From: Acidovorax sp. NB1
GTDB taxonomy: Bacteria > Pseudomonadota > Gammaproteobacteria > Burkholderiales > Burkholderiaceae_C
Assembly (NCBI RefSeq): GCF_005405905.1
Contig: NZ_BJHU01000006.1
Coordinates: 1-64,000 of the forward strand
Length of the DNA stretch: 64,000 nt
Direction of reading: 5' to 3'
Below the pieces are notes generated by a model. It saw nothing but the letters and a program-made list of their open reading frames with translations, ran no database searches and had not been told where the DNA came from. This document shows, one piece after another, positions 36,764-45,308 of this stretch. The position numbers and the translations under genes were made by a program. Numbering within the stretch: the stretch's first letter is position 1; every line of letters begins with the position of its first letter.

Positions 36764-37758
36764 GCACGATGCCAACAAACACCACCCTGGGCCTGATCGA
36801 GGCCCATGACCGCCACGGCGCGCTGCTGGCGCGTGCGCCCATCACCCACTGGCCCGTGACGGTGGGCCGCGCACTGGACTGCGACCTGGTGCTGGACGAC
36901 CCCTTTGTGGCGCCCCGGCACCTGCGCATTGAGCGTGCGGTGGACGAACCCCGCACCGTGCAGGTGGAGGTGCTGGAGACGCGCAACGGCGCGCGCCTGC
37001 AGCGCAAGCGCCATGCCCAGGGCGAGCGTTTTGACTGGCCCGGCAGCACGCCCATCGACCTGGGCCACACCCACATCACGCTGCGCCTGGCCGATGCGCC
37101 CATTGCCGACGAGCAGGCGCTGCCGGAGTTTCCGTGGCGCACCGTGGGCACCACCGCCGCGCTGGTGGTGCTGGTGGGGGCTGCAGCCATGGCTTCGGCG
37201 TGGCTGGAGTCGCGCGACAGCTCGCAGTACCTCAAGTCGCTGCCCAGCGTGCTGCTCATGCTGCTGTTGGTGGTTAGCGCCTGGTCGGGCCTGTGGGCCG
37301 TGGCCAACAAGATGTTTGCGGGCCGCCTGCAGTTCTGGCGCCATGTGCGCATTGCCTGCACGGTGTACCTGGCCAGCGAGGGCCTGCGGCTGGTGGCCAA
37401 CCTGGCGGCGTTCTCGTTCTCGCTGGAGGCGCTGTCGCAGTTCGCCAGCGTGCTGGGCGTGCTGGTGCTGGCCTGGGCGCTGTATGCCCACCTGGCCACC
37501 GTGCTGCCCCGCCGCCGCGTGGGCCTGGCCTGGACAGTGGCCGCCGTGGTAGCCCTGGGCGTGCCTGCTTGGCTGGGCGCACAGTGGCTCAACCGCATGC
37601 GGCTGACGAACGAGATGTACATGAGCAGCCTGTTCCCCCCCAGCCTGCGTGTGGCCCCTGCGGCGCCGGTGGACCAGCTGCTGCAAGACGCCGAAGCCCT
37701 GCGCGCCAAGCTGGACCGGCGCCTGAAGGACGACGGGCTGGCGGACGAGGACGAATAG
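36760..37758 (+). CDS. FHA-domain multi-pass membrane protein
   Basis: The 332-residue product has an N-terminal FHA-like phosphothreonine-binding domain (about 25-115; VTVGRALDCDLVLDDPFVAPRHLRI contains the GR and H residues of the fold). About five membrane helices follow between 125 and 275. The start overlaps the protease stop (ATGA). A periplasmic protease partnered with a cytoplasmic FHA sensor suggests a signalling pair, but no kinase gene is near. Confidence 0.78.
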   Translation: MSTMPTNTTLGLIEAHDRHGALLARAPITHWPVTVGRALDCDLVLDDPFVAPRHLRIERAVDEPRTVQVEVLETRNGARLQRKRHAQGERFDWPGSTPIDLGHTHITLRLADAPIADEQALPEFPWRTVGTTAALVVLVGAAAMASAWLESRDSSQYLKSLPSVLLMLLLVVSAWSGLWAVANKMFAGRLQFWRHVRIACTVYLASEGLRLVANLAAFSFSLEALSQFASVLGVLVLAWALYAHLATVLPRRRVGLAWTVAAVVALGVPAWLGAQWLNRMRLTNEMYMSSLFPPSLRVAPAAPVDQLLQDAEALRAKLDRRLKDDGLADEDE

Positions 37759-37792
37759 GCGCGCCGCACGCAGCTGCCCAACCCCCTGCCCC

Positions 37793-38122
37793 ATGCGCCG
37801 CCGCAAGCCCCACCACCACGTCTATGTGGTCGAACTCTCCAAAGACGTGCTGCTGGAGCCGCGCTTTCGCAAGAACAACCCGGGCTACATCGACGGCAAG
37901 CCCTGCGTGTATGTGGGCATGACCGGGCTGGACCCGGATGTGCGCTTTGACAAGCACAAGGCGGGCATCCAGGCCAACCGGTTTGTGACGCAGTACGGCC
38001 TGCGGCTGCTGCCGGATCTGTACGAGGGCTTCAACCCCATGAGCTATGAGGAGGCGGTGGACCGGGAGATCGAGATCGGCATCGATCTGCGCTCGGCGGG
38101 GTTTGGGGTGTGGCAGGCGTGA
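37793..38122 (+). CDS. GIY-YIG-like small protein
   Basis: The 109-residue product has VYVVELS and CVYVGMTGLDPDVRFDKHKAG, matching the two beta strands and helix of the GIY-YIG nuclease fold. Family members are DNA endonucleases or UvrC/SLX1-like. The catalytic glutamate may be in SYEEAVDREIEI. There is no known partner nearby. Confidence 0.65.
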   Translation: MRRRKPHHHVYVVELSKDVLLEPRFRKNNPGYIDGKPCVYVGMTGLDPDVRFDKHKAGIQANRFVTQYGLRLLPDLYEGFNPMSYEEAVDREIEIGIDLRSAGFGVWQA

Positions 38123-38217
38123 GGGGCTGTTTGCGCCCCAAAAGGACATCGAAAAGGTTCTCTGCCCCCCGCCATGCTGCCGCGCCCTTACCATCGCCCC
38201 CCACTTATCCACTCCTC

Positions 38218-38275
38218 TTTTGGTAGCTAACAGCGTTTACCCATAGCGCGGAAGCGGCCCATTTCATTCAAATTT
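38218..38275 (+). repeat. Intergenic GCTA-type repeat
   Basis: TGGTAGCTAACAGCGTTTAC is followed by CCATAGCGCGGAAGCGGCCC and ATTTCATTCAAATTT, a diverged copy of the family. Confidence 0.65.
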
Positions 38276-38294
38276 TCACTCCTAACACCATCCT

Positions 38295-38612
38295 ATGAAC
38301 TTCGCAGACCGCCTGAAACAACTCCCCTCCGCAAGCCACCTCGCCGCCTTGCACCTGCTGGGTGCTGACGGCCAGGTCCTCGCCAGCATCGAGAACAAGC
38401 CCGGCCAGACCGGGTCGCTGGTGGTGTATGCCGCGCTGGGGGCGCTGTATGGCGGCCGCATCACGCCCGCAGCCGCCAGCCTGGGGCTGGAGTGGTATGC
38501 CGAGCATGTGGCAGATGCGCGTGCCTTCCCCGGCAAACACCCCAACATCGACCGGCTGCTGGCCTGGGCGCAGGGCAGCGAGAGTTTTGGGGTGCAAGCG
38601 GTTTCGGCCTGA
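38295..38612 (+). CDS. DUF2322-type small protein
   Basis: 105 residues starting MNFADRLKQLPS, with NKPGQTGSLVVYAALGALYGG and AFPGKHPNIDRLLAW, as in the DUF2322 family. Soluble, no catalytic motif recognised. Function unknown. Confidence 0.7.
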   Translation: MNFADRLKQLPSASHLAALHLLGADGQVLASIENKPGQTGSLVVYAALGALYGGRITPAAASLGLEWYAEHVADARAFPGKHPNIDRLLAWAQGSESFGVQAVSA

Positions 38613-38766
38613 TACAAAAAAGCCGCTGTGGCCACGGCGGCTTGTCGAAAAAGCCCGGGGCCATTCGTCGTAATAGGTGTGGGCTGGCTGGAATGCGCGG
38701 TATGGTTCTGCGGCCCACGCTTTCTTCTTCATCATCCACCCCGATGTCCCTTCAGGAGACCCGAGC

Positions 38767-39228
38767 ATGACGACAGACACCACCACCGGCACCGTCACCC
38801 TGCACCGCGTGCTGCGCGCACCGGCCGAGCGCATCTACCGCGCGTTTCTGGACCCCGACGCCATGTGCAAGTGGCTACCGCCCCACGGGTTTACCGGCCG
38901 GGTGCTGAGCATGGACGCACGCGTGGGCGGCAGCTACCGTATGCAGTTCACCAACATGAGCAGCGGCGGCACCCACGCATTTGGCGGCGAGTATGTGGAG
39001 CTGGTCCCTGGCGAGCGCATCGTGCACACCGACCGCTTTGACGACCCCAACCTGCCGGGCGAGATGCGCACCACCGTCCAGTTCAGGAAGGTGATCACGG
39101 GCACCGAGGTGTCCATCGTGCAGGCAGGCATCCCGGCGGTGATCCCGACCGAGATGTGCTACCTGGGCTGGCAGGAGTCGCTGCAGCTGCTGGCGCTGCT
39201 GGTGGAGCCGGAGATTCCGGGCGAATAA
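38767..39228 (+). CDS. SRPBCC/AHSA1-type ligand-binding protein
   Basis: The 153-residue helix-grip protein has HRVLRAPAERIYRAFLDPD and CKWLPPHGFTGRV at the N-terminus, and CYLGWQESLQLLALLVEP in the C-terminal helix. These are the AHSA1 signatures. AGGAG lies upstream of ATG 38767. Family members bind hydrophobic ligands or act as stress proteins; the ligand here is unknown. Confidence 0.83.
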   Translation: MTTDTTTGTVTLHRVLRAPAERIYRAFLDPDAMCKWLPPHGFTGRVLSMDARVGGSYRMQFTNMSSGGTHAFGGEYVELVPGERIVHTDRFDDPNLPGEMRTTVQFRKVITGTEVSIVQAGIPAVIPTEMCYLGWQESLQLLALLVEPEIPGE

Positions 39229-39270
39229 GCCACCCACACACCGTGCCAGGCCCGGGTCACCTCAACCGCG

Positions 39271-40056
39271 TCACTTCAACCACTTGTCAGCGGCCTGCTT
39301 GATGGTGCCCCGGCTGTCCACCAGGCCCCACACAAAACCCATCACGCGAACATAGTCGGCGTCGTCGGTGGGCAGCATGAAGCCCAGGTAGTTCTTGGGC
39401 GTGAGCGGTGCGTCCACAAACGCGGCGTGCAGGCGCGGGTCGGCCTTGGCGTAGTGCAGGGCTTCGTAGGTTTCGGTGATCATCACGTCGCCCTTGCCCT
39501 CGGCGATGAGTGCGGGGATCTCGGCGTTCTTGTCGTGCGTGCTGACCTGCGCGGCCTTGAGGTTGGCCAGCACATAGGTCTCGTTGGTGCCGCCGGGGTT
39601 CTTGATGACGCGCACCGTGGGCTGGTTCATCGCGTCCACGCTGGTGTACTTGGCCTTGTCGGCCGCGCGCACCAGGGCCACTTTGCCGAACGGGGCGTAG
39701 CCGGGCAGCATGTCAAAAATGCGCATGCGGTTGACGTTGCGGGTGATGCCGCCCACGGCCACGTCGAACTTGTCGCCTTGCAAATCCTTCACCAGGTTGG
39801 GCCACGAGGTCTGCACGTACTCGATCTTCACGCCCAGCTCCTTGGCCATGGTTTCGATCACGTCGATGTCATGGCCGCTGTAGCCCGCGTCGGTCTTGAT
39901 GGCAAACGGGCGGTAGTCGCCCGGCGTGCCCACGCGGATGACCTTGGCCTCCATGATCTTGTCGAGCCGGGGCCCCGCCTGCGCGGCCTGGCTGAAAAGG
40001 GACAGGGCGGTGAACAGGGCGGCGGCAGCCACGGCGAGTGTTTTCTTGGGGATCAT
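39271..40056 (-). CDS. Periplasmic PheC-like cyclohexadienyl dehydratase / family 3 binding protein
   Basis: The 261-residue product has a signal peptide (ending SQAAQAGPRL) and the type II periplasmic-binding fold. Segments IRVGTPGDYRPFAI, QTSWPNLVKDL, KNPGGTNETYVLANLK and DVMITETYEALHYA match PheC, the periplasmic cyclohexadienyl/arogenate dehydratase of Pseudomonas, including a glutamate at its catalytic place (TETYEA). No ABC permease or ATPase genes are adjacent, which favours an enzyme over a transporter component. Either role is possible. Confidence 0.75.
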   Translation of the reverse strand: MIPKKTLAVAAAALFTALSLFSQAAQAGPRLDKIMEAKVIRVGTPGDYRPFAIKTDAGYSGHDIDVIETMAKELGVKIEYVQTSWPNLVKDLQGDKFDVAVGGITRNVNRMRIFDMLPGYAPFGKVALVRAADKAKYTSVDAMNQPTVRVIKNPGGTNETYVLANLKAAQVSTHDKNAEIPALIAEGKGDVMITETYEALHYAKADPRLHAAFVDAPLTPKNYLGFMLPTDDADYVRVMGFVWGLVDSRGTIKQAADKWLK

Positions 40057-40313
40057 GTGGGAAGTGCTCCAGAGGACAAAGGGAATGAAACCGGCCGCCA
40101 GGGCCGTGCTGCGCGCACCACCCTGGCAGAGCCGAAAAAAGGATACGCCAACAGCAAGCATGCAACATGCCACGCGCGCGACCGCGACCGGTGGTGGCTT
40201 CTTGCGGGCACTGCCACCGTGCTGGGTTACCCTCCGGGGCTTGAAGACCCTTCACCGGCTTGCACCCACAGCAAGCCACCCCCCATTACCCAATGGACTA
40301 CCCAAGGAACACC

Positions 40314-40562
40314 ATGAAAAAACTCAACGTCACCATCCAACTCGAAATGACCGTCCCCGACGACTGGGCCCTGGTCGAAACCTCCGAAGGCACGCCGGTG
40401 ATCCAGATGGCCGATGGCAAGTTTCTGGACATCGCCATCGAACCCCTGTTTGCCACCGACCCCGAAGACATGTGGAGCAGCACCGACAGCGAGGAAGAAC
40501 TCCATGAGGTGCTGGACATGGTCGAGAGCGAGGCCGTGACCTACGAGTTTGTGACGCACTGA
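40314..40562 (+). CDS. Small acidic hypothetical protein
   Basis: 82 residues starting MKKLNVTIQLEMTVPDDWAL and rich in Asp/Glu. AAGGAAC lies seven bases before the ATG. There is no membrane segment. The regular strand-like start and acidic helix suggest a compact soluble domain of unknown function. A 257-base stretch before it, up to 40057, holds no other gene. Confidence 0.65.
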   Translation: MKKLNVTIQLEMTVPDDWALVETSEGTPVIQMADGKFLDIAIEPLFATDPEDMWSSTDSEEELHEVLDMVESEAVTYEFVTH

Positions 40563-40715
40563 CCAGCCCCGCCCGCCGTTCCGCCCCGCGCGCCCTGGCG
40601 GGGGTCGACCTTGCGGGCCCGCTGTCCGCTGTCCGCTCGCACGCCGCAGCCTGCGCAACCGCCGCTGTGGCTGTGGCCGCTGAAACCGTCTTTTTGCCAC
40701 GCCCCCTCCGTCCCT

Positions 40716-41648
40716 GTGCCCCACCCTACCCACACCGCCGCCGCCTTGACCCTCACCCGCCGCACCGCCTTGGCCAGCGCGGGTGGCCTGCTGCTCGCGC
40801 CCGTCACGGGCCTGCACGCCAAGCCGCAACCCGCATCACCCACCACACCCGCCAAGCCCCCGGCAGCACCCGCCGTGCGGCCCCAGGCGCTGCAGGTGCC
40901 GGGCGGTGTGGCCCGGTTGTCGCTGGGCCCCGCCGCCGCGCGGCCCCGGGCCCTGGTGCGCCAGGGCGACGTGGATGTGCCGGTGCTGGTGGTGGGCGAC
41001 GTGATCGAGTGGACAGCCATCGTGGGCATCCCGCTGGCGACGGCGCCGGGCGATGCGCACATCACCGCGCTGACCGATGGGGGCGCCCCGCGCCCGCTGC
41101 ACTACACCGTGGCGCCCAAGCAGTACCAGGAGCAGCACCTCAAGGTATCGCCCCGCACGGTAGACCTCTCGCCCGAAGACCAGGCCCGCTACGAGCGCGA
41201 GCGCGACCACCAGGCGCAGGTGATGGCCACCTTTACCGAGCAGCCCGCTGGCGTGGCCCTGGCATCGCTGCGCATGCGCGTGCCGGTGCCCGGGCGGCGG
41301 TCCAGCTCGTTCGGGCTGCGGCGCATGTTCAACGGCCAGCCGCGCAATCCGCACAGCGGCATGGACATTGCCGCCGCCACCGGCACGCCCATCGTGGCGC
41401 CGCTGGCGGGCCGGGTGATCGACGTGGGCGACTACTTTTTCAACGGCGGCACGGTGTGGCTGGACCACGGCCAGGGCCTGCTGAGCATGTACTGCCACCT
41501 GAGCCGCATGGATGTGCGCGTGGGCGATGTGCTTCAGGCGGGCGACGCGTTCTGCCAGGTGGGTGCCACCGGCCGCGTGACCGGGCCGCACCTGCACTGG
41601 GGCGTGATGCTGAACCGCACCATGGTGGACCCGGCGCTGTTTTTGTAA
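40716..41648 (+). CDS. M23-family peptidoglycan endopeptidase (LytM-type)
   Basis: The product has a twin-arginine-like signal (TRRTALASAGGLLLAP), a proline linker, a beta-rich domain and a C-terminal M23 domain. Zinc ligands lie in NPHSGMDIAA (HxxxD) and TGPHLHWGV (HxH). It should cut peptidoglycan crosslinks in the periplasm. The start is uncertain: GTG 40716 is used here, with TTG 40746 and TTG 40611 as in-frame alternatives. Confidence 0.85.
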   Translation: MPHPTHTAAALTLTRRTALASAGGLLLAPVTGLHAKPQPASPTTPAKPPAAPAVRPQALQVPGGVARLSLGPAAARPRALVRQGDVDVPVLVVGDVIEWTAIVGIPLATAPGDAHITALTDGGAPRPLHYTVAPKQYQEQHLKVSPRTVDLSPEDQARYERERDHQAQVMATFTEQPAGVALASLRMRVPVPGRRSSSFGLRRMFNGQPRNPHSGMDIAAATGTPIVAPLAGRVIDVGDYFFNGGTVWLDHGQGLLSMYCHLSRMDVRVGDVLQAGDAFCQVGATGRVTGPHLHWGVMLNRTMVDPALFL

Positions 41649-41674
41649 CGGTTGCTGCACACGCCGTACGGCTT

Positions 41675-41743
41675 CGAAATAGCTACCAATTTGATAGCGC
41701 GGCAGGACAATGCGACAGGCGCCTTGCCTGCATATTTTCAAGA
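41675..41743. repeat. Intergenic GCTA-type repeat
   Basis: ATAGCTACCAATTTGATAGC starts the copy, then a diverged tail GCGACAGGCGCCTTGCCTGC and ATATTTTCAAG. It lies between convergent genes. Confidence 0.6.
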
Positions 41744-41822
41744 AAAAGAGAGCGCCACCCGGTTTTCGTGTGTTTCGCTTTGATGCCTTCTGCCGCGCAA
41801 CCTGCCAGTGCTGCGTTGCACG

Positions 41823-42527
41823 CTAGCTGTGCGCGCGGTACAGCACGTTGGCACGGGTCAGGTGGTCGTGCATGGCCATTGCAGCGGCATCAGGGTCGCG
41901 CGCGGCAATGGCTTCGTAGATGCGGGTGTGTTCTGCCAGGGTGACCTGTTCTGCCCCGGGGGCGCGCACGATGGTCTGGTAGAAAGCGCTGGCCCAGTTG
42001 AACATTGCTTCGACGATGGCCGGAAAAATCGGATTGCCACTGATGACCGCAATCTCTCGGTGAAACAGCATGTCGCGGTTCACAAAGACGCTCAGGTCGC
42101 TCAGGGAAGCGCGGTGCGCATCCAGGCAGGCCCGCAGGCGCTCAATGTCGGCATCGCTCGCCTTTTGTGCCGCAATACGGCACAGGCCGGTTTCGAGGAA
42201 GAGGCGCGCATCCTTGAGGTGGCCGAGCATGTCAGGCTGCATCTGCAGCAGGTGCTTGGCGCCGCCAGCGACCTGCTCAATCAGGAGGTCGGCCGTGGGT
42301 ACCACGACCCGGGCGCGCTCGCCATGGGTGATCTCGACGATCCCGGACCGCGCAAGGTCCTGAAGTGCCTCGCGCACCGCAGGCCGCCCTACACCGTAGG
42401 CGTCCATCAGATCTCGCTCTGACGGGAGATGGTCTCCGGCACCCCATTCGCCGGCCCGAATCCGGTTCATCAGGCGATCCACCACCTCCTGGTAGATTTT
42501 TCGTCTCTGGATAGGCTCGGAATTCAT
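41823..42527 (-). CDS. GntR-family regulator with FCD domain
   Basis: The 234-residue product has a winged helix-turn-helix (HLPSERDLMDAYGVGRPAVREAL, about 35-57) and an FCD ligand domain with the metal-binding residues in DMLFHREIAVISGNP and HTRIYEAI...MHDHL. It is the last gene of the seven-gene minus-strand acid-sugar operon and most likely its repressor, with the substrate or an intermediate as ligand. A dyad at 49397-49417 before the first gene is a candidate target. Confidence 0.9.
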   Translation of the reverse strand: MNSEPIQRRKIYQEVVDRLMNRIRAGEWGAGDHLPSERDLMDAYGVGRPAVREALQDLARSGIVEITHGERARVVVPTADLLIEQVAGGAKHLLQMQPDMLGHLKDARLFLETGLCRIAAQKASDADIERLRACLDAHRASLSDLSVFVNRDMLFHREIAVISGNPIFPAIVEAMFNWASAFYQTIVRAPGAEQVTLAEHTRIYEAIAARDPDAAAMAMHDHLTRANVLYRAHS

Positions 42528-42657
42528 GGCGGTGGAGGATACCGTACCCCTGGCGTCGGCAGGACCTCCGGCGGATTCCCACGCAGCCACAGGCGGCTGC
42601 GGGTGGCCGCTAGCTCCCAGAAGCGCCAAAGCGGTGACTGTGTGTGGATCACCCACT

Positions 42658-44040
42658 TCATGCGGCGGTGCCGCGCAGCGCCTGGCCAAAGAAGTCTTCG
42701 CCCCCCATTTGGCCGCCCTTGAGCACGATTTCAAGGCCATCCATCGCCGGGGTATCTGACCATGCTCGGCACAACGGGGCGCCAGGCACCAGCTGCGAAT
42801 GCACCGTCAGCGCGGTGATGTCCAGGGCGCTGGCCACGGCACCCGAGCTGTCGCCACCCGCAATCGCCACGCGGCGTACTCCGGTCTGAGCGATGACCTC
42901 CTGCATGCAGCGCGCCAGCGCCTGCCCCACCATGGCATGGGCCTGCGGCACGGTCACCCCCGCGCGCATCGCCGCTTCAGGAAACTGCACGACATGCGGG
43001 TCGTCGGGCCCGCTGGCCGAGTAGATGAGGGGCGGGCGCCCTGCGGCAACCGCCTGCACCGCGCCTGTCACCACCCGTGCCACTTCGGCCTGTGCCACCT
43101 GCGCATCCAGCAGGCGCTCAACGACCAGGCGCTCGGTGGCAAAGCCATGGTTTTGCGCCCAGGCGATCTGCGCCGCCGTCACGGGTGAGCAGCTTCCGCT
43201 GACCGCCACCATGGATGCAGCAGGCTGCGTGCGCGCAAGTGCTGCACCGCCCGCCAGGGCACCGCTGTGCCGCCAATGCGCCACCAGCGCGTACTCCAGC
43301 CCGGACGACGAGGCAGAAAACACGCCGTTTCCGCGCTCTTCCCAAATCACCCGCCCGGCTTCGGCCAGTGTGCGGTCATCCACCACGTCCATCAAGACGA
43401 CGGGTGGCGCGGCGGCATCGCGCAACGGCGCCAGGGCCTCCGGTCCGTGCCCGGCGTGCAGGGTAACCAGATCGATCAGCTCCAGCCGCCGCGGCGTCTG
43501 TTTTGCCAGGTGCTGCCTCAGGTCGGCCTCGGGCATGGGGGTGACGGGGTGGCGCGACATGGTGGGATGCCGGTCCAGGCGGTGCACCGTGCCTCCCATG
43601 GCAGCAAACAGGTTGCCAAAAGCCTGGTAGCGGCGCAGGCGGGGCGCACCAATGACCATGGGCGACCAGGCGCCGCCCATGGCGGCCACACCCAGTTCGA
43701 TGGCCTGACCGATGGAGCCGATCTCAGGGCTGGAGTCGAAGGTGGAGCAGACCTTGTATTGCAGGATGGGCGCCCCGAAGGCCTGCAGGACGGCAAAGGC
43801 CGTGGGCAGGTGCTCGCGCATCCAGGCCGGGCTGCGCCCGCGCGAGGTGCCGGCCAGGCCGATGCAGCGCATGTGCGCAAAGCGCTGCACCCAGGCGGCA
43901 GACGGTGGCTGCAGAAACAGCACGGTGGGAACGCCGGCCAGAGTAAAGGCCTCCATCACGTCGGTGGAGCCGGTGAAGTCGTCGCCGTAGTAGGCCAGCA
44001 GGGGCCCTTCGGGCAGGGCGTGGTCGGTGTGCGCGTTCAT
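42658..44040 (-). CDS. oiaK: DUF1537 four-carbon acid sugar kinase, OiaK/OtnK-type
   Basis: The 460-residue kinase has the N-terminal substrate domain (YYGDDFTGSTDVMEAF, with the DDxTG motif near 20-24) and the C-terminal ATP domain (AGGDSSGAVASALDI near 405). Family members phosphorylate threonate, erythronate, 2-oxo-tetronate or 3-oxo-isoapionate. With an adjacent RuBisCO-like protein and an ApnO-type dehydrogenase, 3-oxo-isoapionate kinase is the best fit. Its ATG overlaps the stop of the RuBisCO-like gene by one base. Confidence 0.82.
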   Translation of the reverse strand: MNAHTDHALPEGPLLAYYGDDFTGSTDVMEAFTLAGVPTVLFLQPPSAAWVQRFAHMRCIGLAGTSRGRSPAWMREHLPTAFAVLQAFGAPILQYKVCSTFDSSPEIGSIGQAIELGVAAMGGAWSPMVIGAPRLRRYQAFGNLFAAMGGTVHRLDRHPTMSRHPVTPMPEADLRQHLAKQTPRRLELIDLVTLHAGHGPEALAPLRDAAAPPVVLMDVVDDRTLAEAGRVIWEERGNGVFSASSSGLEYALVAHWRHSGALAGGAALARTQPAASMVAVSGSCSPVTAAQIAWAQNHGFATERLVVERLLDAQVAQAEVARVVTGAVQAVAAGRPPLIYSASGPDDPHVVQFPEAAMRAGVTVPQAHAMVGQALARCMQEVIAQTGVRRVAIAGGDSSGAVASALDITALTVHSQLVPGAPLCRAWSDTPAMDGLEIVLKGGQMGGEDFFGQALRGTAA

Positions 44041-45308
44041 CACCAAAAGCCCAGCGCCTGTTGCAGTTCGGGGTGGGTGGCGGCGTGCTGCGCCAGCGGC
44101 ACATCGGCCACGGCTGCATCCCAGGCCTGGCGCAGTGCGGTCACCCCGGCGGGCACGCCCGCCGGATGGCCGAAGATGCCGCCCCCGGCGGCAAAGATCA
44201 GGTCCTGGCTGCCCGCAGCGGCATAGGTGGCAGCGGCGACCAGGCCGGTCTGGCCCGAGCTGAACACCGGCATGACATGCATGGGCGCATGCGGCCACAG
44301 CGGCTCGGTCACGGCCTGTACCGAGGCGCGCACCTGGTCGTCGCCCTCGCTGAACTTGTTGCCAAGGCCGTTGACGTGCAGATGGTCGGCACCGGCCAGC
44401 CGCCAGAGCTTGTGCCAGGGGCGGTAGTCCCAGCCCAGCGCAGGGTGGCGGCTCAGGTAACCCCAGCCGTTGCGGTGAGCGTGGATGGGCAGGCTGCTGT
44501 GGCGACGCAGTTCGTGCAGCCCGCTCAGGCCCACCGAGTTGAGACTGACCATGACGCAGGTGCCGCCCTGGGCCTGCACGAAGTCGTGGCGTCGCTTCAT
44601 CTCGTCGATCTCGCCCGTGAGGTTGAAGGCCACCATCACTTTGCGGCCCAGGCGGTCAGCGCCGGCGTGCACCTCGCGCATGACGGCGCGCACGCGGTCC
44701 TCGAACGGGCAATGGGGGCCGTCGGCCTGCAGCTCGTCATCCTTGATGAAGTCGATGCCGCCTGCAATGAGCTTTTTCACCTCGGCGGCGGTCTGCTCAG
44801 GGCCCATGCCCACGCTGGGTTTGAGGATGGTGCCTATCAACGGCCCATGCGCCCCCCCCGCCAGCGCCCGCGTCCCGGTAATGCCAAACGCCGGCCCTGG
44901 GTAGACATCGGCGAACGCACTGGGCAAGTGCAGGTCGGTGATGCGCAGGCCCGAAACGCATTGCAGCTCAAACAGGTTACCGGCCACCGTCGCGAGCACA
45001 TTGGGCAGCGATGTGCCTATGTTGCCCAGCGGCCACGAGAGTTCCAGCTCGCAGCGGGTAAAGCGCGCGCCTTCGGCGTAGCACCCGGGCAGGCTGGGGT
45101 GGTCCACGGTGTCCAGCACGGACAGGCGCTCAACGCGAGCGCCGCTGCGCTCCTTGAGTTCGGCTGTCTCGTTGGCGAGGGCTAAGAAAGTGCCGCTGGA
45201 TTGCTCACCCGCAATGATCTCTGCGGCTTTGGCTGGGGACTCACTGGTTTCCAGCCAGTAACGCGCGTGGATGCGATCGGAAGACGCAGGAGACTGCAGC
45301 ATGTTCAT
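44040..45308 (-). CDS. oiaX: RuBisCO-like protein (form IV), probable 3-oxo-isoapionate-4-phosphate decarboxylase
   Basis: The 422-residue product has the RuBisCO large-subunit fold. GTILKPSVG holds Lys163 (Lys175 equivalent). GGIDFIKDDE (183-192) keeps the carbamylated lysine and the Mg-binding Asp/Glu. HAHRNGWGYLSRHP is the histidine region, and HVMPVFSSGQTG is near the Ser379 place. The loop-6 lysine (GKLEG in true RuBisCO) is absent; LHVNGLGNKFSEG stands there, so CO2 fixation is not expected. RuBisCO-like decarboxylases act after the OiaK kinase in apionate breakdown. Its ATG overlaps the dctM stop (ATGA). Confidence 0.82.
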   Translation of the reverse strand: MNMLQSPASSDRIHARYWLETSESPAKAAEIIAGEQSSGTFLALANETAELKERSGARVERLSVLDTVDHPSLPGCYAEGARFTRCELELSWPLGNIGTSLPNVLATVAGNLFELQCVSGLRITDLHLPSAFADVYPGPAFGITGTRALAGGAHGPLIGTILKPSVGMGPEQTAAEVKKLIAGGIDFIKDDELQADGPHCPFEDRVRAVMREVHAGADRLGRKVMVAFNLTGEIDEMKRRHDFVQAQGGTCVMVSLNSVGLSGLHELRRHSSLPIHAHRNGWGYLSRHPALGWDYRPWHKLWRLAGADHLHVNGLGNKFSEGDDQVRASVQAVTEPLWPHAPMHVMPVFSSGQTGLVAAATYAAAGSQDLIFAAGGGIFGHPAGVPAGVTALRQAWDAAVADVPLAQHAATHPELQQALGFW

